Shown here: piece after piece, positions 45,211-57,055 of the stretch | Numbering within the stretch: position 1 is the first letter of the stretch | How the letters are laid out: the number at the start of each line of letters is the position of its first letter | NCBI RefSeq assembly: GCF_023091745.1 | Contig: NC_068935.1 | Coordinates: forward strand, 22,489,775-22,553,774 | DNA length: 64,000 nt | Source: Budorcas taxicolor | Lineage: Eukaryota; Chordata; Mammalia; Artiodactyla; Bovidae | Reading direction: 5' to 3' | Notes under the pieces: generated by a model | The model's input: the letters and a program-made list of their open reading frames with translations, nothing else | Told to the model about the DNA's origin: nothing | Database searches by the model: none | Translations under genes and position numbers: made by a program

Positions 45211-46911
45211 TAGTTTCCAGTAATTGAAGAAGATTATATAGAGGAGCCAAGGAAGTGTTTGATAGGGATATTATTAAAAATAATCATCACTGAATGATTT
45301 TACTGTTCTTCCTTACCCTGTGAGTTTCTGATTTTGTAATTCAAATTCTCAGGTAAATACAGCCTATGTAGATGAAAGTTCATTTCTCAGCTGGTGTCTT
45401 TGTAAATTGAGGAAGGGGTCATGAACTTATAGCCTTTCTTCTCTTTAATGTCCCTTTCTTCCAAGGCCATCTGAGAAGACTTATACAGTAAAACAGACCA
45501 TTTAGAAACTAACACCTTTAAAATTCTCTGGGAATTTTGAATAGATTGAAATTGCCTGAGGGAATGTGTTTGCTAAATGGTTTCTGATAAGTCATTCAAA
45601 GAAAAAAGAAGGAGTCCTTCAAATGACTCACTATACAAAGTTTTTCCCTGATGAAACACCTATTTGCTGATATTATTCTTAACCTTTCAGTGAAGGACTC
45701 TGGAAGAAAAAAAGCACAAAAGAATTAAAATAATAGAAAAATAGACTACTATTTGCAAAAGACCTGGAAATCACCCTGGGAACTGACAGGAGGGCAGTGT
45801 GTCTCAGTGCCCCACTGGACTTAAGGAGCTTTATCGTTTGTTTGTTTGTTTGTTTGTTGTTTTTTTTTTTTTTACGATTAGCTGGAGAATTTGAACAAAG
45901 CATCTTTACCTAGATATAGACAGTATTTTTTCACAGTCATATTTTATGGTATTTAATAACTTCTTAAAACATTTAAAACAAACAAGGGGACAAAATTGGA
46001 ATTATTTTAGTCTTCATGTGGTAACTTATTCCTGAGGAATAAGATATAAGTGCATTGAAAACATGCTGATTTGGTTGCTGCAATGCAGTTTTGAAATCTA
46101 CTTGCCATTTTAGTAGTATAGTAGGGAGAAAATCTTTTATAGTTGACAAAGAACTGTTCCAGTCACTTTTCCAGCCTATTCTTTTCCAAAGGCCAAATGT
46201 TATGTGATACAATAGTTTTTAATTCTCACACTCTGAAACTTCAGAATTAAGCTGATTCCAAGGTCTGATAAAAAAAAAAAAAATAAAGAAGTACAAGAGC
46301 TGAACAAAGGAAGTGAGCCTGACTAACAAGTAGAAAAGAGGTGGTAATAGTAGCCTGCAGCATCTCATGTCTGTACAATAGTGCCCAAAACTCTTAAGAA
46401 ACAGAATCTAACAGGAAATTGTCCATAAAAATGTGAAGTCAGGTTGAAGATTTTCTGAACAGATGATTTTCAGGGGCATGATTTTAGGATGTCCATAAAC
46501 AGAGTTGAGTTCTTAAACTGGGTAGCATATAGGGAAAATATAATTTTCAAGGGGAACTTAAATTTGTTTTCTATTTAAAATTTTACAGGACATGGTACTG
46601 ATGAGCCCTTTCCTTCTGGAAAGCAGAAAATGAGAAAATTAAGGTAATGATCACTAATGAAATGTGATACACATCGGTATTCTGTAACCAGCTGAACTAC
46701 AGTTGATTAATCATTGAGGCAATCACTTATTCTTGACTATTTTTAGGAATCTCAGATAGTTCCATTATATATGCACAATAATGAAAGCACCTCTTCAGAA
46801 GCAGCTGATTGTTAAATGGGTTATGGAGCTAAATGTAATACAAATCAGCCGACATTTTAGGTTAACTGTCATTTTTATAAGAAAAAAGTGTTAGCTTTTA
46901 ATATATACACT
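45211..46911. other. Spacer between the inverted BovB copies
   Basis: Unique DNA, no gene seen. It holds a (TTTG)n-poly(T) tract at about 45836-45874 and an A15 run at about 46268-46282. Confidence 0.55.
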
Positions 46912-47098
46912 ATGGCAAATGAACTTCAACATTCTAGGAAGCAGCAAACTAAAATGGACTGGAATGGGTGAATTCAACTCAGATGACCCTTACATCTACT
47001 ACTACTGGCAGGAATCCCTTAGAAGATATGGAGTAGGCATCATAGTCAACTAAAGAGTCCGAAATGCAGTACTTGGATGCAATCTCAGAAAAAACAGA

Positions 47099-47563
47099 AT
47101 GATCTCTGTTCGTTTCCAAGGCAAACCACTCAATATCACAGTAATCCAAATCTACGCCCCAATCAGTAATGCTGAAGAAGCTGAAGTTGAAGAGTTTTAT
47201 GAATACCTACAAGGCCTTTTAGAACTAAGACTCCAAAAAGATGTCCTTTTCATTATAGAGGACTGGAATGCAAAAGTAGGAAGTCAAGAAACACCTGGGG
47301 TAACAGGCAAATTTGGACTTGGAATATGGAATGAAGCAGGGCAGCGGCTAATAGAGTTTTGCCAAGAGAACACACTGGTCATAGCAAACACCCTCTTCCA
47401 ACAACACAAGACAAGACTCTACACATGGACATCACCAGATGGTCAACACCAAAGTCAGATTGATTATATTCTTTGCACCCAAAGATGGAGAAGCTCTATA
47501 CAGTCAGCAAAAACAAGACTGGGAGCTGATTGTGGCTCAGATTCTGAAGCCACAGGATCTTAA
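47099..47563 (+). pseudogene. BovB endonuclease fragment, last catalytic residue lost
   Basis: A 154-codon frame carrying most of the apurinic/apyrimidinic-type endonuclease: ITVIQIYAPISNAEEAEVEE, IIEDWNAKVGSQ (catalytic D and N present), TSPDGQHQSQIDYILC (conserved IDYIL block). The end reads GADCGSDSEATGS and a stop, where other copies read SDHELL; the catalytic histidine is therefore replaced. The cause is a short altered stretch at 47540-47560 that also shifts the frame, separating it from the reverse transcriptase ORF that opens after 47563. The N-terminus is missing because of a stop at 47051. Confidence 0.88.
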
Positions 47564-48998
47564 ATTGAAGAAAGTAGGGAAACCACTAGAACATTCAGGT
47601 ATGACCTAAATCATATCCCTAATGATTATACAGTGGAAGTGAGAAATAGATTTAAGGGCCTAGATCTGATAGATAGAGTGCCTGATGAACTATGGCTGGA
47701 GGTTCGTGACATTGTACAGGAGACAGGGATCAAGACCATCCCCATGGAAAAGAAATGCAAAAAAGCAAAATGGCTGACTGGGGAGGCCTTACAAATAGCT
47801 GTGAAAAGAAGAGAAGTGAAAAGCGAAGGAGAAAAGGAAAGACACAAGCATCTGAATGCAGAGTTCCAAAGAATAGCAAGGAGAGATAAGAAAGCCTTCC
47901 TCAGCAATCAATGCAAAGAAATAGAGGAAAAGAACAGAATGGGAAAGACTAGAGATCTCTTCAAAAAAAGTAGAGATACCAAGGGAATATTTCATGCAAA
48001 GATGGGCTTGATAAAGGACAGAAATGATATGGACCTAACAGAAGCAGAAGATATTAAGAAGAGGTGGCAAGAATGCACAGAAGAATGGTACAAAAATGAT
48101 CTTCAAGACCAAGATAATCACGATGGTGTGATCACTCACCTAGAGCCAGACATCCTGGAATGTGAAGTCAAGTGGGCCTTAGAAAGCATCACTATGAACA
48201 AAGCTAGTGGAGGTGATGGAATCCCAGTTGAGCTATTTCAAATCCTGAAAGATGATGCTGTGAAAGTGCTGCGCTCAATATGCCAGCAAATTTGGAAAAC
48301 TCAGCAGTGGCCACAGGACTGGAAAAGATCAGTTTTCATTCCAATCCCAAAGAAAGGCAATGCCAAAGAATGCTCAAACTACCGCACAATTGCACTCATC
48401 TCACATGCTAGTAAAGTAATGCTCAAAATTCTCCAAGCCAGGCTTCAGCAATACATGAACCGTGAACTTCCAGAAGTTCAAGCTGGTTTGAGAAAAGGCA
48501 GAGGAACCAGAGTTCAAATTGCCAACATCTGCTGGATCATGGAAAAAGCAAGAGAGTTCCAGAAAAACATCTGTTTCTGCTTTATTGACTATGCCAAAGC
48601 CTTTGACTGGGTGGATCACAGTAAACTGTGGAAAATTCTTCAAGAGATGCGAATACCAGACCACCTGACCTGCCTCTTGAGAAACCTGTATGCAGGTCAG
48701 GAAGCAACAGTTAGAACTGGACATGGAACAACAGACTGGTTCCAAATAGGAAAAGGAGTACATCAAGGCTGTATATTGTCACCCTGCTTATTGAACTTCT
48801 ATGCTGAGTACATCATGAGAAACTCTGGGCTGGAAGAAGCAGAAGCTGGAATCAAGATTGCCGGGAGAAATATCAATAACCTCAGATATGCAGATGACAG
48901 CACCCTTGTGGCAGGAAGTGAAGAGGAACTCAAAAGCCTCTTGATGAAAGTGAAAGAGGAGAGTGAAAAAGTTGGCTTAAACCTCAACATTCAGAAAA
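47346..48998 (+). repeat. Inverted repeat, perfect arm 2 (partner 42467-44119)
   Basis: Mirror partner of arm 1, separated from it by 3226 bases. It begins after a single difference at 47345 (the next lie at 47263 and 47259) and ends at 48998, after which differences come every few bases. A 3-bp gap follows just outside. Confidence 0.85.
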
Positions 48999-49285
48999 CA
49001 AAAATCATGGCATATGGTCCCTTCACTTCATGGGAAATAGATGGGGAAATAGTGGAAACAATGTCAGACTGTATTTCTGGGGGCTCCAAAATCACTGCAG
49101 ATGGAGATTGCAGCCATGAAATTAAAAGACGCCTACTCCTTGGAAGGAAAGTTATGACCAACCTAGATAGCATATTCAAAAGCAGAGACATTACTTTGCC
49201 AACAAAGTTCCTTCTAGTCAAGGCTATGGTTTTCCCAGTAGTCATGTATGGATGTGAGAGTTGGACTGTGAAGAAAGCTGAATGA
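47633..49285 (+). pseudogene. BovB reverse transcriptase ORF, 550 codons, open
   Basis: Same product as the inverted frame at 42183-43832: identical to about residue 455, then separate ([20 protein letters not shown] here against IQKMKKVASGPITSWEIVET there). All three polymerase motifs are kept, including the catalytic LRYADDSTLVAG. The frame ends at a TGA after VKKAE; other BovB copies continue with [16 protein letters not shown]. With an inactive endonuclease in another frame and no C-terminus, a working protein is unlikely, but the catalytic palm could fold. Confidence 0.92.
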
Positions 49286-49670
49286 CGAAGAATTGATGCA
49301 TTTGAACTGTGGTGTTGGAGAAGACTCTTGAGAGTCCCTTGGACTGCAAAGAGATCCCACCAGTCATTCTAAAGGAGACCAGTCCTGGGTGTTCCTTGCA
49401 AGGAATGATGCTGAAGCTGAAAGTTCAGTACTTTGACCACCTGATGCGAAGAGTTGACTCATTGGAAAAGACTCTGAAGCTGGGAGTGATTGGAGGCAGG
49501 AGGAGAAGGGGATGACAGAAAATGAGATGGCTGGATGGCATCACCGACTCGATGGATGGTGAGTCTGAGTGAACTCCGGAAGTTGGTGATGGACAGGGAG
49601 GCCTGGGGTGCTGCAATTCATGGGGTCACAAAGAGTCGGACATGACTGAGCGACTGGACTGAACTGAAGT

Positions 49671-52502
49671 GAATGGTCATAAATGAGAGAAAGCTGTCTG
49701 TATCTGAAAGTAAATGCCTTGTTTATGTTCAAAAGTTAAACTCATAAAGACAAACAACTAGAGTATGTGGGAATCATAGCAGGTACTCAGAACTCAGAAA
49801 GAAAAAATGCTCTTGCTAGCCATCATGGACAATATTAGATGAAGAATTTTGCTGTAGTCCAGAAATTAAGCATGAAGACTTTTAATTCTTTAAGTGTTAT
49901 AATAAGCATCATTTAAGAAATTACAGATAAAATGTAGGAGTGTTTCGCTAGCTCTACATTATGAAAATATGCTAAACAAGTGGTAAGTGAGGAGTCATAA
50001 TTTCTACTTGTGAGTATTTAGGCAAAAGATGGTGAATCATACATTATTTTATTAAATATTTCTCTTTCCCTTGTTTTATTTCTTTCATGTTGTTATAATA
50101 GTGGGGAAAATTTATGGGGGCCATCTAGTGGTCAGTGCATTTTTGTTTGTTTGTTTAGCTTCGAAGCAAATAACTGGTTTTCTAGAATTCTCTCTCTCTT
50201 GCTATCAAATAAAGATAGAAAATACAGTTTCTTCTCTGATAGGACTCTTTTGTTGATGTTTTTTCCAGTGAACTGTTTGGATGTTATACTTTGTAATCTG
50301 TTAACCTGTGGCAGAGTTTGGAATGACAGGTGGACTTGTGAATAATGCCTTAAATGTCAAGAGAGGACTTTGGTTAATCAGTTCAGTATTTCAGCAATTT
50401 CATTAGCAAAGGATATTACCAATCGAACTGACATAGTAAATCAGTTGAGAACCTGAATTAGTATTCGGCAAATACCTGTACTGCTGTTTTTTTTTTTTTT
50501 TTTTTTTACTGCTGGTATCTCTGCTGACTGATTAGCATTCACACTGTATCTGTTGACTATCACGTGGTTGAGAGATGGATGTCAGTTAACTATGTATAGG
50601 CATGTGCCTAGTTCCTATAATCAGGCAATTTACCTAGCTGGAATCCTGCTTGAACTTAAAAATCATAGTTATTCCTACCTGTTTCTCTTACCCTCTAAAG
50701 TAACTAATGTTATCAGTCTCTTACAAATATTCCTTGAAATATTTGTGACTCTCCAAGCATAATTTTGATTATAAAAAAATACCGCACATACTGTCTTGCT
50801 ACTTTTCTTCATTTAATATGTATTTTGAAGATATTTCCCTACGTGTACATATAGAGTAGGCTTCTTCTTTTGGAATTATTGCAAATTTCTTTATTGGGTA
50901 GAGGTACCATAATTTATTTCACCACTCCTCTACTGATAGGCATTTAACTTGTTTCCAATCTCAAGTTATTATAAAAAGTTAACAGATAGCATTCTTGTAC
51001 ATATTTTTTGCTCACATGTGATAATTTCAGAAAGTGAAAATAATAGTGAATAATTTTTAACTTTGATTTTTCAAATCAGCTTTTCAAATTGATGGTACAA
51101 AAATATTTGCATATAGTTGTGTTACCATGTTGATATCCAGTGAATTCTGACATTCTGGGTGCCATTGTGGATCATAAACATGGTAGTTTAGTTGGAACAC
51201 ATACACATGGAAAATTGTTTGTAAAGCTGAAGACTACTTTCTCTTCCTTAGACTATAAAGGAAGCCTGTATTTCAAGCTTTATTCAGTGAAAATCTGTCA
51301 AAGGTCGTGAACCAGGCAAAGCATGAAGCTGGCAATGTATATGCCATTGGAACTAAATTCCATATTGATATTTTGTTTTGTTCATTTTAATATTATTAGA
51401 ATGCATATTTCCTTGGTATGCATGCTTTTGAAACATAGTAATTTCCATTTGATCTTTAAGTAAAAATTATTTCTTAATAATCAAATATTATTTACAGTAT
51501 TGTATTTCAGTCAAATTATGATTTCAAATAATTAAATTCAATTTTCAGTATTTGTAAGCTAAATGTTACCTTTGAAGATGCTATTAAAAAAAAAGCTATC
51601 GCATCATGCTCTCGTAAGCTGGGGTAAATTTTCTCAGTTATTACATAATATTTTATACATTTTTTAAAAAGCATGTGCACAGACTTACTATACAAATTAA
51701 TGATTTTACTCCATTAACAGTTTGCATTTTCTATGGTCCAGTAAAGTGAAATATGATTGATGAAAGACATATGGACCAATGGGAAATTAAGCCTGTCTGT
51801 TTTAATCACCACTGTATACCAAGTATCATTTCAACATTTGGAATATATTTGTGTTAAAAAATACTTGCTCTTTTAATTAATATTTCACATCATGTTACAG
51901 TGAATTTAAAGGGGAATATCAAGATTCTTCTATTTTAATTTGTTTGTTATAAGTATGTTTATCATATGCTCAAATCTCCTACCTATTACACCCACCAGAA
52001 CACCCCCTAGCTCATTTTAAATATTATCAATAGTCCAGTTTGCAGATGACAGTCACTTTTAACTGATGGATAAGCAGAGGGAGTTATATCAAATTGCTTT
52101 GCAACATTCATTATCCTGTCCAAATCAAGTACTTCTTTACTGTGTAGTATGTAGAAATTGTACACTGAGATACTACTATGAATAAGTAATCAGAAAATGG
52201 TTTAAAGCTGCTATATTTCATATCAATTGTTACCATTTTTGAGCATTTTCCATGTGTGAGCCACCTGGTAATTTAAAATTAGGCCAATTATATGGTGTGT
52301 TCAACTTTTAAAGTTATTTTATAGAGATCATCTTATCAGAACATTCAATGCAAAAGGCATAACATAACTTGAACTGAGAAAATCAGCATTTATTATAGTC
52401 CTTCCAGATTTCCGGTCATTAATAATAAGCATTGAAATAAAGAAGATTTTCATCAATCCTGTTGTAACTGACACTATTTTCAGTAAGAAGTAATTCATAC
52501 AA
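49671..52502. other. Unique AT-rich DNA, largest repeat-poor block
   Basis: No gene is seen. A T19 run lies at about 50487-50508. The stretch 50770-51010 resembles an old LINE end ('accataatttatttcaccac', 'catttaacttgtttccaatc'). Small open frames at 50071-50345 and 50553-50762 show no recognised motif. Confidence 0.55.
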
Positions 52503-52916
52503 GTATGGGTTGGATTTTGTCCCCCTAAAATTCATGTCAAAATCCTAACCCTCAGGACATCAGAATGTGAGTTTTTGGAAATATTGTTGTTTTAGATGTA
52601 ACTTCTTACCCTGATCCAATGACTGGTGTCCTTATAAAAAGTGTAAATTTGAACTCATAGAAAGACACATAGGGAGAAAAACATGTAAAGATACTTCTAC
52701 AAGTCAAGAAATGCCCCAGGTTGCCAGCAAACCACCAGAAGCTAGGAGAGATGTATAGAACAGATTATTTCTCACAGTCTTTGGAGTGAACCAACTCTAC
52801 TGCTGCTGCTGCTGCTAAGACTTTTAGTCCCCAAAACTCTGAGTCAATAGATTTCTGCTGCTTAAGCCACCCAGTTTGTGGTACTCTATTATAGCAGCCC
52901 TAGCAAACTAATATCA
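52503..52916 (+). mobile_element. MLT1-like LTR with an inner CTG tract
   Basis: MLT1 order: 'gtatgggttggattttgtcc', 'atgactggtgtccttataaa', 'gaccaccagaagctagg'-like stretch, 'aagccacccagtttgtggta', 'ctagcaaactaat'. A (CTG)n tract of about 5 units sits at 52800-52816. Confidence 0.82.
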
Positions 52917-52969
52917 TATCTCATGGTTATGACCAGTGATTCTAGTAGGCAATTATCTTAATAGTCGAT

Positions 52970-53105
52970 GGTTGGAATTCCTTGGCAGTCCAGTGGTAAA
53001 GACTGCACTACCACTGCAGGGAGCATTGGTTCCATCCCTGGTCAGTTGTATAACTATTAAGATCCTACATGCCACATGGCCCCACCAATGGTAAAGAGAG
53101 TGGTA
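52970..53105 (+). mobile_element. CHR-type SINE (cetartiodactyl tRNA-derived)
   Basis: Reads 'ggaattccttggcagtccag', 'tggtaaagactgcac', 'ccactgcagggagcattggt', a B-box-like 'ggttccatccctggtc' and 'taagatcctacatgcc'. This family is shared by whales, hippos and ruminants. Confidence 0.85.
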
Positions 53106-53532
53106 CATGTTTACTACAATCCACATTCTAGCATAGACTGGAAAGTCAATAGCTGCTGACATTCTTAAAGAAGGAAAATTTTGCAGCCCCAGGGAGACTT
53201 AAAGCTTTTGTTTTGTATGTGGGGGCGGGGGGAGTGGGATGGGAGGAGGCTGTTGGGAGGGGACAGGGGATAGGTTGGCAGGGGCAGCAGGGCTGAAGTT
53301 CCCTGTTGGGTATGATGAATCCCTCCTAAGAAAGTGGCATTATAAGTTCTGTTTGCTTTTCTCATTGTTTGCTCAGATACCAGATGCAGTAAAATAGGAC
53401 AGAGCCTCCTACAGCTTCATCGGGTTAAATTAGTACTGAAATAATTACATTTTCAGGTAATACTTTTAAAGTAAACAATTGACTTCCATTCCTGAATCTA
53501 CATATCTATTAATACCAAGAATATCTAAAATG
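53106..53532. other. Unique DNA with a G-rich block
   Basis: No gene is seen. 53221-53292 holds many runs of three or more G on the plus strand and could form quadruplexes. Confidence 0.6.
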
Positions 53533-53820
53533 GAGTTCTGCTGCTGCTGCTGCTAAGTTGCTTCAGTCGTGGCCAACTCTGTGTGACCCCATAGACGGCA
53601 GCCCACCAGGCTCCCCCGTCCCTGGGATTCTCCAGGCGAGAACACTGGAGTGGGTTGCCATTTCCTTCTCCAATGCATGAAAGTGAAAAGTGAAAGTGAA
53701 GTCTCTCGACTGTGTCCGACTCCTAGCGACCCCATGGACTGCAGCCTACCAGGCTCCTCCATCCATGGGATTTTCGAGGAAAGAGTACTGAAGTGGGGTG
53801 CCATTGCCTTCTCCGAAAAG
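53533..53820 (-). mobile_element. Bov-A2 dimeric SINE
   Basis: Two Bov-A monomers in tandem: 'cttcagtcgtggccaactct' to 'gccatttccttctcc', a linker 'gtgaaaagtgaaagtgaag', then 'gactgtgtccgactcctagc' to 'ggtgccattgccttctcc'. It starts with (CTG)n (53538-53554), the characteristic microsatellite tail of this family. Little diverged, so relatively young. Confidence 0.95.
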
Positions 53821-54121
53821 GGAATTCTATGTTACTTTAATTTAGTTTCTACTTGCGTGATGGTATAAATTCAGTTTTTCTGTTGCATAATGGTTTAAAT
53901 TCGGTAAATGTATTTTCAGTATACTTAAACGTTTTATTAAAGCAAAAAACTAGCTGTACAGTTCTTGGATCATATAATTCCAAGTGATATCAAAAGAGAT
54001 GTTTGCTGATTCATTCATTCTCATGTTTAAAGTTATACAGAAAAAGAAAAATAAGATACCTGAGATTTTGTTTAAGACCTGTTGGAATTTATATGCTTTC
54101 AATGAATACTTACAGCATTAT

Positions 54122-54308
54122 AGCATTCCTAGCGGTAAAGAATTTGCCTGCAATTCAACACTTGCGTATAAATCCCCTGGAGTAGGGAATGGCTTAGTAG
54201 TAGGAGTAGTAGGCAAGTATTCTTGCCTGAAAAATTCCATGGACAGAGGACCCTGGTGGGCTACAGACCATGAGTCACAAAGAGTTGGACACAGCTGAGC
54301 GACCAATA
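54122..54308 (+). mobile_element. Bov-tA type SINE, diverged
   Basis: Head 'cattcctagcggtaaagaat', body with a local expansion ('gtagtaggagtagtagg') and end 'gtcacaaagagttggacaca' with 'gctgagcgacc'. Confidence 0.88.
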
Positions 54309-54502
54309 TTTCACAGTACTCAGCCTCTTAAGTTAATTTTTTTAAGATTCAGTTTTTGAAAGTAGAACACTAAAAATATACATAATTCTCTATTGGTGAT
54401 ATCTGCTAGATAATATATCCACGAATGGTCTACATGAAGACATTTGCACTTCAGAAATTTAAAAAAGCTATTAATTTTTATGTTTTAACTGATTCACACA
54501 TC

Positions 54503-54925
54503 AGTTCAGTTCCGTCGCTCAGTCATGTCCGACTCTTTGTGACCCCATGAATTGCAGCACCCTAGGCCTCCCTGTCCATCACCAACTCCTGAAGTTCACT
54601 CAGACTCACATCTATCGAGTCCGTGATGCCATCCAGCCGTCTCATCCTCTGTCGTCCCCTTCTCCTCCTGCCCCCAATCCCTCCCAGCTTCAGAGTCTTT
54701 TCCAATGAGTCAACTCTTTGCATGAGGTGGCCAAAGTATTGGAGTTTCAGCTTCAGCATCATCCTTTCCAAAGAACACCCAGGACTGATCTTTAGAATGG
54801 ACTGCTTGGATCTCCTTGCAAATTGCAGTCCATGGGACCCTCAAGAGTCTTCTCCAACACTACAGTTCAAAAGCATCAATTCTTCGGTGCTCAGCTTTCT
54901 TCACAGTCCAACTCTCACATCCATA
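54503..54925 (-). mobile_element. BovB LINE, 3' end fragment
   Basis: Inverted tail 'cagttcagttccgtcgctca'. A minus-strand frame at 54562-54771 reads [20 protein letters not shown], the BovB C-terminus. It carries a small duplication near 54820 ('ttgcaaattgcagtcc') and stops near 54925. Confidence 0.95.
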
Positions 54926-55894
54926 AAGCTGTATCTTAAAAACTGAGTGGTAGTTAAAATTATCTTTTTTCTGGAACTTTTTATTTGAAAATAATGTCAG
55001 AATTATAGAAACACTATAAAAATCATAAATAATTTTTATATACTCTTCACAAAGGAGTCCCGAATCTTAAAATTTTACCCTAGCACACTTGATGTTTCTC
55101 TTTCTGTCTTTGTCTCTCCTCTCTCATATATGTATCTATGATTTTTTCAACACTATTTGAGAAAAGGTTGGAGATATAGTTGCCTCAATTTCTAAATATC
55201 TCAATAGGTATTTCCTTTAAACATAGGTCTTACATTACATAAGAAGAGTAAACTTATCAAAATGAGTTATGTAATTTTTAGCCCTGATATTCCATTTCAC
55301 CATTTTTCAAACTAGTGTCCTTCATACGAAAGGAAAAAGAAACATTTGATTCAGGACCTTTTCACAGTTGTGTTTCAGTATCACATCATTTTAGTCTCCT
55401 TTAATCGGAAACTTTCCAAAAAAATTTTTTTCTGGACATTTTTGGACAGTACATATTTGTCAAATATCCCTCAGTCTAGGTTTACTTGAAAGTTCCTTTA
55501 GATTTAATTTACACATTTTTGACAGGTTTATCACAGAATTAATAGTGGTTCTTCTCATCATATATCATGAGGTCCATGATGACAATTCTTCCCATTACTG
55601 GTAATGTTAAATTTGATCATTTGCTCAAAGGGTTGTCTGGTTTCTCCACTAGTTTTCCCTTTGCAAAAATTAATAAGTATCTTTGAGACTAATTAAATAT
55701 CTTATTTCTTTCTCATCTTTCACTTGCTTTGGTGCCCAATGATGATCCTTGTCTAAAGCAATTGTTGTCATGGTAGTTGCCAAATGGTGATTTTCTAGTT
55801 AGTTCATTCTTTTTCACTAGTTTGGATTCTGTTGTAAGGATGAGTTTTCTCTCCCCTAATTATTTACTTTTATTTACGTATATTAAGATGAAGT
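54926..55894. other. AT-rich unique DNA
   Basis: No gene or named repeat. 55050-55700 has the look of an old LINE 3' region but I cannot place it. Confidence 0.45.
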
Positions 55895-55905
55895 CATGAT
55901 TTCTT

Positions 55906-56014
55906 GGGATTCCCTGATAGCTCAGCTGGGAAAGAATCTGCCTGCAATGCAGGAGACCCCGGTTCGATTCCTGGGTTGGGAAGATCCGTTGAAGAAGGGA
56001 TAGGCTCCCCACTC
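55906..56014 (+). mobile_element. Bov-tA monomer SINE with target-site duplications
   Basis: Only the tRNA-derived half: 'gggattccctgatagctcag' to 'ggctccccactc'. Direct repeats catgatttctt lie at 55895-55905 and 56015-56025 (11 bp). A short insertion with clear ends. Confidence 0.92.
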
Positions 56015-56119
56015 CATGATTTCTTATCTATTCCTGCATCATTTATTGTGATTCTTGAATTATTCCTGATTTGGCCACTGTTAGCCCCATCAAACTGACT
56101 TCTGTGTCCTTTTAACATG

Positions 56120-56482
56120 TCAATCTAATCACACTAGGACCACAGCCTTGTCTAACTCAAGGAAACCAAGCCATGCCTGCGGGGCAACCCAAGATGGGTG
56201 GGTCATGGTGGAGAGGTCTGACAGAATGTGGTCCACTGGAGAAGGGAATGGCAAGCCACTTCAGTATTCTTGCCTTGAGAACCCCATGAACAGTATGAAA
56301 AGGCAAAATGATAGGATACCAAAAGAGGAACAGATGGATGGATAGCATCACGGACTCAATGAACGTGAGTCTGAGTGAACTCCGGGAGATGGTGATGGAC
56401 AGGGAGGCCTGGCGTGCTGCGATTCATGGGGTTGCAAAGAGTCGGACACGACTGAGTGACTGAACTGAAATGAACTGAACTG
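56120..56482 (+). mobile_element. BovB internal-deletion derivative
   Basis: The first 215 bases (to about 56335) match the BovB 5' untranslated region ('ggtgggtcatggtggagagg', 'gacagaatgtggtccactgg'). The rest matches the last 145 bases of BovB ('gatggatagcatcacggact' to a clean ctgaa tail). The whole ORF is missing, about 3 kb. Both ends needed for copying by BovB protein are kept. Confidence 0.9.
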
Positions 56483-56820
56483 AAACATTATTTGAGCATT
56501 TCCTCATTTTCTGACAGAAGTTCTTTCAAGCTTTTTCTATACATTGCCTGTTCCAAACCTTCCCAAGGAATCTGGTTCTTATTAGTAGAAAATTTTATGT
56601 AGAAACCAAGATCTGGGTGCTAAATGTACTATTGATTATTAACAGTGTATCATTGCTTCTGGGTCCCATATATATACTATTTTAAAATATATATTAATAA
56701 CATACTAAAGTATAATAATGTATAACATTAAAATAAAATTATATAATACAAATAATATACCACATTAAAATATGCACTTTATATGTATTACATATATAAA
56801 TGTATGTGTATTATACATAT
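56483..56820. other. AT-rich unique DNA
   Basis: Nothing recognised; ata-rich from 56690 on. Confidence 0.5.
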
Positions 56821-57025
56821 GGGCTTCTTTGGTGGCTCAGTGGTAAAGAATTGGCCTGCTATCATAGGAGACTTGTTTGATCCCTGGGTCTGGAAGAAAC
56901 CCTGGTGAAGGAAATAAGTTACCCCAGTATTTTTACTTGGGAAATCCCATGGACAGAGGAGCCTGGTGGGCTCCAGTCCATGGTGTCACAAAAGAGTCGG
57001 ATACAATTTAGTGATTAAACAATAA
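56821..57025 (+). mobile_element. Bov-tA type SINE
   Basis: Head 'gggcttctttggtggctcag', body 'ttacccc.agtatttttactt' (diverged), end 'gtcacaaaagagtcggatac', followed by an aac-rich tail. Confidence 0.92.
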
Positions 57026-57055
57026 CAACAACAATTTATATAGGTCCTATTTTAG

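Larger units (their letters stand above)
46912..49670 (+). mobile_element. BovB LINE, 5'-truncated (inverted arm 2)
   Basis: Starts inside the endonuclease N-terminus ('acattctaggaagcagcaaa') and runs to the 3' end at about 49670 ('gactggactgaactgaag'). Unlike arm 1 it lacks the 5' leader. Shares with arm 1 several variants absent from other copies: an altered stretch at 47540-47560, the stop at 49283, and 'gaaagttcagtacttt' near the 3' end. Confidence 0.95.

Noticed and set aside
50487..50508. Poly(T)/poly(A) runs (19897, 27059, 38839, 45850, 46268, 50487) as tails of processed pseudogenes
   Set aside because: No coding similarity or target-site duplication was found beside any of them.
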